Origin: Burhinus oedicnemus
Taxonomy: Eukaryota > Chordata > Aves > Charadriiformes > Burhinidae
Length of the DNA stretch: 64,000 nucleotides
Direction: 5' to 3'
NCBI GenBank assembly: GCA_008921705.1
Contig: VFFE01008908.1
Coordinates: 1,341,538-1,405,537 of the forward strand
A model generated the notes under the pieces. That model was not told the origin of the DNA, made no database searches, and was given only the letters and a program-made list of their open reading frames with translations. The position numbers were made by a program, and so were the translations under genes. Of this stretch, positions 59,601-64,000 are shown one piece after another; within the stretch, counting starts at the first letter, position 1, and each line of letters starts with the position of its first letter.

Positions 59601-62600
59601 TAAGACAAACATGGCAAAATACTCCTGTCCTGAGATGGAAGCTGTCTGTATAAAATACCAATAGCAACATAAAAAGGACTGAGTCCTGTGTGAGATGTGA
59701 CACACAGCCTAGATGCTCTGTACGCTATGCTTCAGCTGTGAATCCAGCAATTGGGAAATACATCTATTTGATTATGACTGCATGCCCTGGAGTATGTTAT
59801 TGCTTGTATAAAATCACTTTTTCATTTTTTCCCATAAATATAACACCAAAAGAGGTATCCTTCCATCATTGAAAGTAGTTCACATCCAATTAAAAATTGG
59901 TCCTCCAAGGGAGTTTCAAATCAGGGCTTGGACTTGATTTGATATCCCAGGCACTATATCAAGAGGCTGAAGAACAACTCGTTCTCATTCTGCATGAGTC
60001 ACATCCTCTCAGCATCCATGCGCTCAGGCATTCCTCTGAAGAGGAAAAAACCCTATGCTAATTTCCAGGCATACGATCCTCCTTTGGGGTTTTTTTTGCT
60101 CTGTTTAAGATTAAGCTTTTAGAGTTATAATGGATATTGCATCATCAGACTAGCTTTAATATGTAAAAGAAAGGCTAATTATATGATGTTCGGTGGTGGC
60201 AGCAAAAATACAAAAATCAAAGCTGTTTTCTTTATCTTATTTTTCCTTTGAATCCTCATGGCTCAGGGAAAGCACAGAGTTGACAGCCTTGGGCTATGAA
60301 GAAACGCGGGGTGAAATTGGCCCCCATGCAGACTGCAGGCAATAGGCTTGTGCACAACTTTCTCAGGATTGCTACACTACTGCAAGTTTAATTTTCATCT
60401 CCCAGAAGCAGACAGGGGAGGCAGAGACAACACAGCCCAGCTTTCTCTGTCGGAGAGACCAGTTCAACCCACCTCACCCTGCTTTCCTTGGAAATGCCTG
60501 TAACACACAGAGCAGGGATGGCTGACTTTGGAAAAGTCTGCAAATGCCACTTGCCCTGAGGCAGGGTGTGAGACAGAGGGCTGTGCCCCGGCCGCGGCTC
60601 TCCAGTGTCTGGCAAGCAAATATGGACAACACAAGGCCTGGGGTCTACTCAGCACGAGAAGGCATCTCATGCATCTTCAGAGCCTAGTTCCGGTCAAGTC
60701 ACTATGAAGGTCTGGAGTGGAATAGCTCCTGCAACCCAAGCGGCTTTGTCACAGACCTGAAAAGGAAAGGCTTTGATTTTTAAGGGTTTGTGCCAATTGA
60801 TTAAAGGCTAATGCCCATTATTTCCCATTATTTTTCATATTTTCCCGAGTTGCAAAGAAATTTCAAGACTCTGCCAGCGTCCTGGGGGTTTTATTTAGAG
60901 TGCTAAGGAATCAAACTGGGCAGACTGTGGGAGTTCAGCACTGTGGGGGAAACTCCTCTCATCTCAATGCCAATGTTTTCTAAACCAGAGCCAAAGGCAG
61001 AGCTCTTAGCTGTGCATCCACCAGGTTTCCCTGAACTGCAATTTCTATACTCCGGTTAATCACCAACAAAATAGATTCAGACGTCCCTATTTCTGATGCA
61101 ATGGTTCTAACTAGGTAAATCATCCTGGCTGGACTCCGGGGTTGTGTCTCCATCCAGCGCTGTGTCCAGCCATACAGAATTCACCTCTTCAAAGTATTCA
61201 CTGTACCTCCTAAATATCCATATAAATGTACCATACAGTTTATAGACTACACAAACTGACATCTATTTTTAAGAAAGAGATAGATGAAGAAAATAACATG
61301 GATCCGTCACACACCAAAATATATGCGTAAACTCATACCTCGGTAGCTTTGGCATTTTTTCCTATGTTTGATATGATGGATAAAGGAATAGATGTAGGAA
61401 GAACAAAGTGAACAATGCAAAAAGTAAATCTATCTTAGATAAGGAACACAAAAACACATTGCTTTGGCAATGGCTCTCTAAATTTACTTTGGGTTTGTTT
61501 TGTATATTGATTTTGTAATTCCCCAACAATTCCCTATCCTAAGGTAGACAGCAAAAGTTACTTTTTAAGGGAGAGTTTAAATGAATTAACAAAGTTGCTG
61601 GGGAAACAGAGGTATGGTGTACCTCGACAGCAAGCACTTGCGAGCAAAGACAAGCTAACGTAGATCAGCAGCTTTCACTGTGCCATAAAACGAAGAGCAC
61701 AGACAAACCTCCTCAGAGCTGAACTAAACTACCCCCACAAAAAATGACTCCAGCCTCCCAGGGGAACAAGACATAACCGCACCAAACGTCTTAAGTGCCT
61801 GTTTGTGTAAAAGGATGACATACCAGCGCTGTGTAAATCCTGCTCACCTGCTTGCTTCTCGTTTACTGGGTGATTTACTGTAGCAAATTGCGGTGTGACT
61901 ACCTGATCTCTCTGCGATGATGAGTGTTTAATGCCCCTATGCCAGGATGGGGTCAGCTTTATCACTCACGTTGGGCACACAGGCTAACTCAGGTGCGTCC
62001 CACATCCTCCCTGAGGCACTCATTTGCCTCCTTTCACCACGGGAATGCTCTGTGCACAACAAACTAATTATTCTGCTGCTGTGTACCTGCCTCTCCTCAG
62101 CCCTCTAGAACACCCAGAAATGCAGACAGAGGACAAAGTAACTCATTTCAAAGCTCTGACAAACGAAAGTTACTCTTGTTTTAGGCTTCCGCGTCACCAG
62201 TCAGCAATTCCCAGGTATGAACAGTCTGAGAAACCTCCCAAATTCAAACCCCACAAACTCAACTTCTGCGCTGAAAGGCATCCCAAGTGCTTGACCTCTC
62301 TCATAGCACCAGTATTAAATTGATTGTCCTTCTTAATATCCTTGTAATCCCGTCTGCTCCAGGTATGCTTTTTTGGAGGGATTAAGCTGCAAGAAGCATT
62401 TCTGCCCCATTCCTGATGGATGTGCAGGAAAGGCCATGTCTGAATTTGAGCTGCACAAACTTATTTTGTGACCATCTTCAGCAGAGGTGATCCAGAACAC
62501 AGCTGAGGAGTAGAACTGCTGAAGAAAGTGTCACTTTTCCACAGCAATTTTTCCAAAAACTACTCCTTTTATTGAAACAAAACTTCTAGAAGTTTGTAAA

Positions 62601-63899
62601 CCCAGATGCTTACCGCTCAAATTTTTTTAAACTAAATATTCTGAAACTCTACAGGCAACAGAATTTACTGCTTTTTAGATAACAGATTAATTAAGAAGCT
62701 GTATTGTTATCGTACATACACCTAGTCGGAAGGCATTTGTGTGGTTTTGGCTCTGCGTAGGGAGAAAAGGTAGATGGTAACTTATCCTGCCAGTTACCAG
62801 CAAAAGGAATTTAGCTAAACTCATCATTTGACTGACTAGAAGCAAATTAGTAGGAGGTTAAGATGCCAGCTTTTGATATTGTCTTCTAGGAAGACAAGAA
62901 CTCAGAAAAGGCATGTTTCCCAACCAAAGACTTCAAACATTGATTTCAGAAGCTCACATATTTCTAAACAGCACTGTCAGGAGTAGGTTTTTTTAATGCA
63001 AGTGCACCTAATTTGTATTATTCTCAGAGAACTGAGTGATTGATTGCACAGGAGTGAAATTCATTCAAGCTTTAGCGTGTCTGGCTCTTACGGAAAGCCC
63101 TGTTCTCCTGAGACTCCTTTCTGCACCCAGGGCAGAGCACGGCTTTCACCCCGGCAGCACAGTAACACGGGTCAGAAACAAAAATGCACAACCAGGAGCA
63201 GAGGCGGCAGTGCTGAAATTGATGCTGCGCCGTCCCCACGTCAGCTAGACTACAGCCAGCAAATGCACAGCTACCAGGATTGCATCTTTCCTGGGGCCTG
63301 TGACGTACCTTCAGCGACACGGGTAGTGTTTCTTCACACTGATATTTTTGTCTGAACCTAAGGAGAGATACTCCTGGGGAAGGGAGTGCGTGTGGCTTAT
63401 GTGTGTTCTGTTTGCACTGTGTATCAGGGAGGAAAGAGGGAAAAGACAGGTCTTGCTTGGGGACCAGAGCAGTGGCAAGGCTGAGAAGGGATCTAGAAGC
63501 TGGCTTACAGTCCCTTTAGAAAGGCTCTGTTTTCAAAAAAAAGTTTAAATTCATCTGTCATGCACAAAGCATCTTCAATTTGGAAAGAATCCTCTCCCAT
63601 CCCAGGTCTCTGCCTGCCCTCACTAGGGGCCACGTGCCTCCATGGAGGTACCTGCCCTCAACAGTTCTTTGAAGCAAGACCGGGACTGCGGGTGATGAAC
63701 CCCCCGGGTGAGGGAACGGGAAAGAGCAGCTAGAGGTGAGCGTGCAGAGCAAGAACTTCTTCGTGTAAAGATAACACAAGCATCATTTGTGAAAGACCAC
63801 TGCTAATGGAGCGATATTGAAGCGGGTTAATTCTACAACCATTCTCTCTGGAGTGGAGTTAGGACACAGATACTTGCTTATATTCAACTAAAAAGATCT
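53691..63899. other. Long gene-free stretch, nothing recognised
   Basis: Ten kilobases carry only short unrecognised frames (for example 56002-56322 plus, 58352-58780 minus, 62024-62323 plus). A strong polypyrimidine acceptor-like tract ends TTTATTTCAG at 55422 and is followed by a 21-codon frame stopped by TAA at 55486-55488. A G-run is at about 55739-55745, and a C-run at about 56059-56076. No mobile element could be recognised by eye. Confidence 0.5.
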
Positions 63900-63902
63900 G
63901 CA

Positions 63903-63930
63903 AAAAAACCAAACCAAAACCAAAAGCTAA
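63903..63930 (+). repeat. A/C-rich low-complexity tract
   Basis: An A-rich stretch has repeated AACCAAA words. Similar tracts occur at 7958-7980, 19365-19435 and 52038-52060, with a T/G-rich counterpart at 28300-28328. Such tracts are common in bird DNA and often mark decayed poly-A or simple repeats. Confidence 0.7.
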
Positions 63931-64000
63931 ACAGTCCTTTGCACAAGAGGGGAAATTTTCACTCCTTTTGCATAACCTATGAAGTGAATTGGGATTTATC

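Noticed and set aside
1..64000. Bacterial or phage-type systems, CRISPR arrays, operons
   Set aside because: No regularly spaced repeats, no closely packed co-directional genes and no ribosome-binding-site pattern. CR1 elements place the DNA in a bird or close relative.

Overview
The window looks like bird nuclear DNA. The clearest marker is the CR1 non-LTR retrotransposon: two good copies, both on the minus strand, at 29100-29650 and 34993-36292, plus three older fragments. Other vertebrate marks are AT-rich, CpG-poor sequence, short A/C-rich and T/G-rich tracts of a kind common in bird DNA, and a 20-N assembly gap at 34468-34487. Several stretches resemble interspersed repeats shared among amniotes (15581-15655, 17915-18205, 26768-26815, 40905-40975, 50270-50325).

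I recognise no complete protein-coding gene. Apart from the decayed CR1 reverse transcriptase, the long open frames overlap on both strands, resemble no family I know, and are what chance gives in 64 kb. The window is best read as a gene desert or a very long intron. There is no operon, CRISPR array, phage, plasmid or rRNA/tRNA gene, and I saw no previously undescribed system.

Layout. 1-10280: unannotatable AT-rich DNA with an AT-repeat tract (2481-2612) and a CpG-richer patch beside a homeodomain-type palindrome (6545-6790). 10290-11065: a TAAT-rich block, an old CR1 reverse-transcriptase remnant and a small CpG-rich patch holding a near-perfect 24-bp inverted repeat. 11066-25300: single-copy DNA with a pre-miRNA-sized foldback (13427-13498), two old repeats and one exon-like block (21270-21505). 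25320-26340: the most gene-like spot, a CpG-island-like segment containing a strong splice-donor sequence, followed by an AT-rich block dense in transcription-factor-like motifs. An exon-like block with good splice sites lies at 28428-28490. 29100-36292: the CR1-bearing stretch and the gap. 36300-64000: mainly single-copy DNA, with one block resembling a terminal exon (37956-38241), old repeats, a polypurine tract (53456-53690) and no recognisable gene.

If a transcript crosses this window, the plus-strand CpG-rich donor near 25805 and the exon-like blocks downstream are where I would look first. That chain is inference from splice-site shape only and needs RNA evidence and cross-species alignment.
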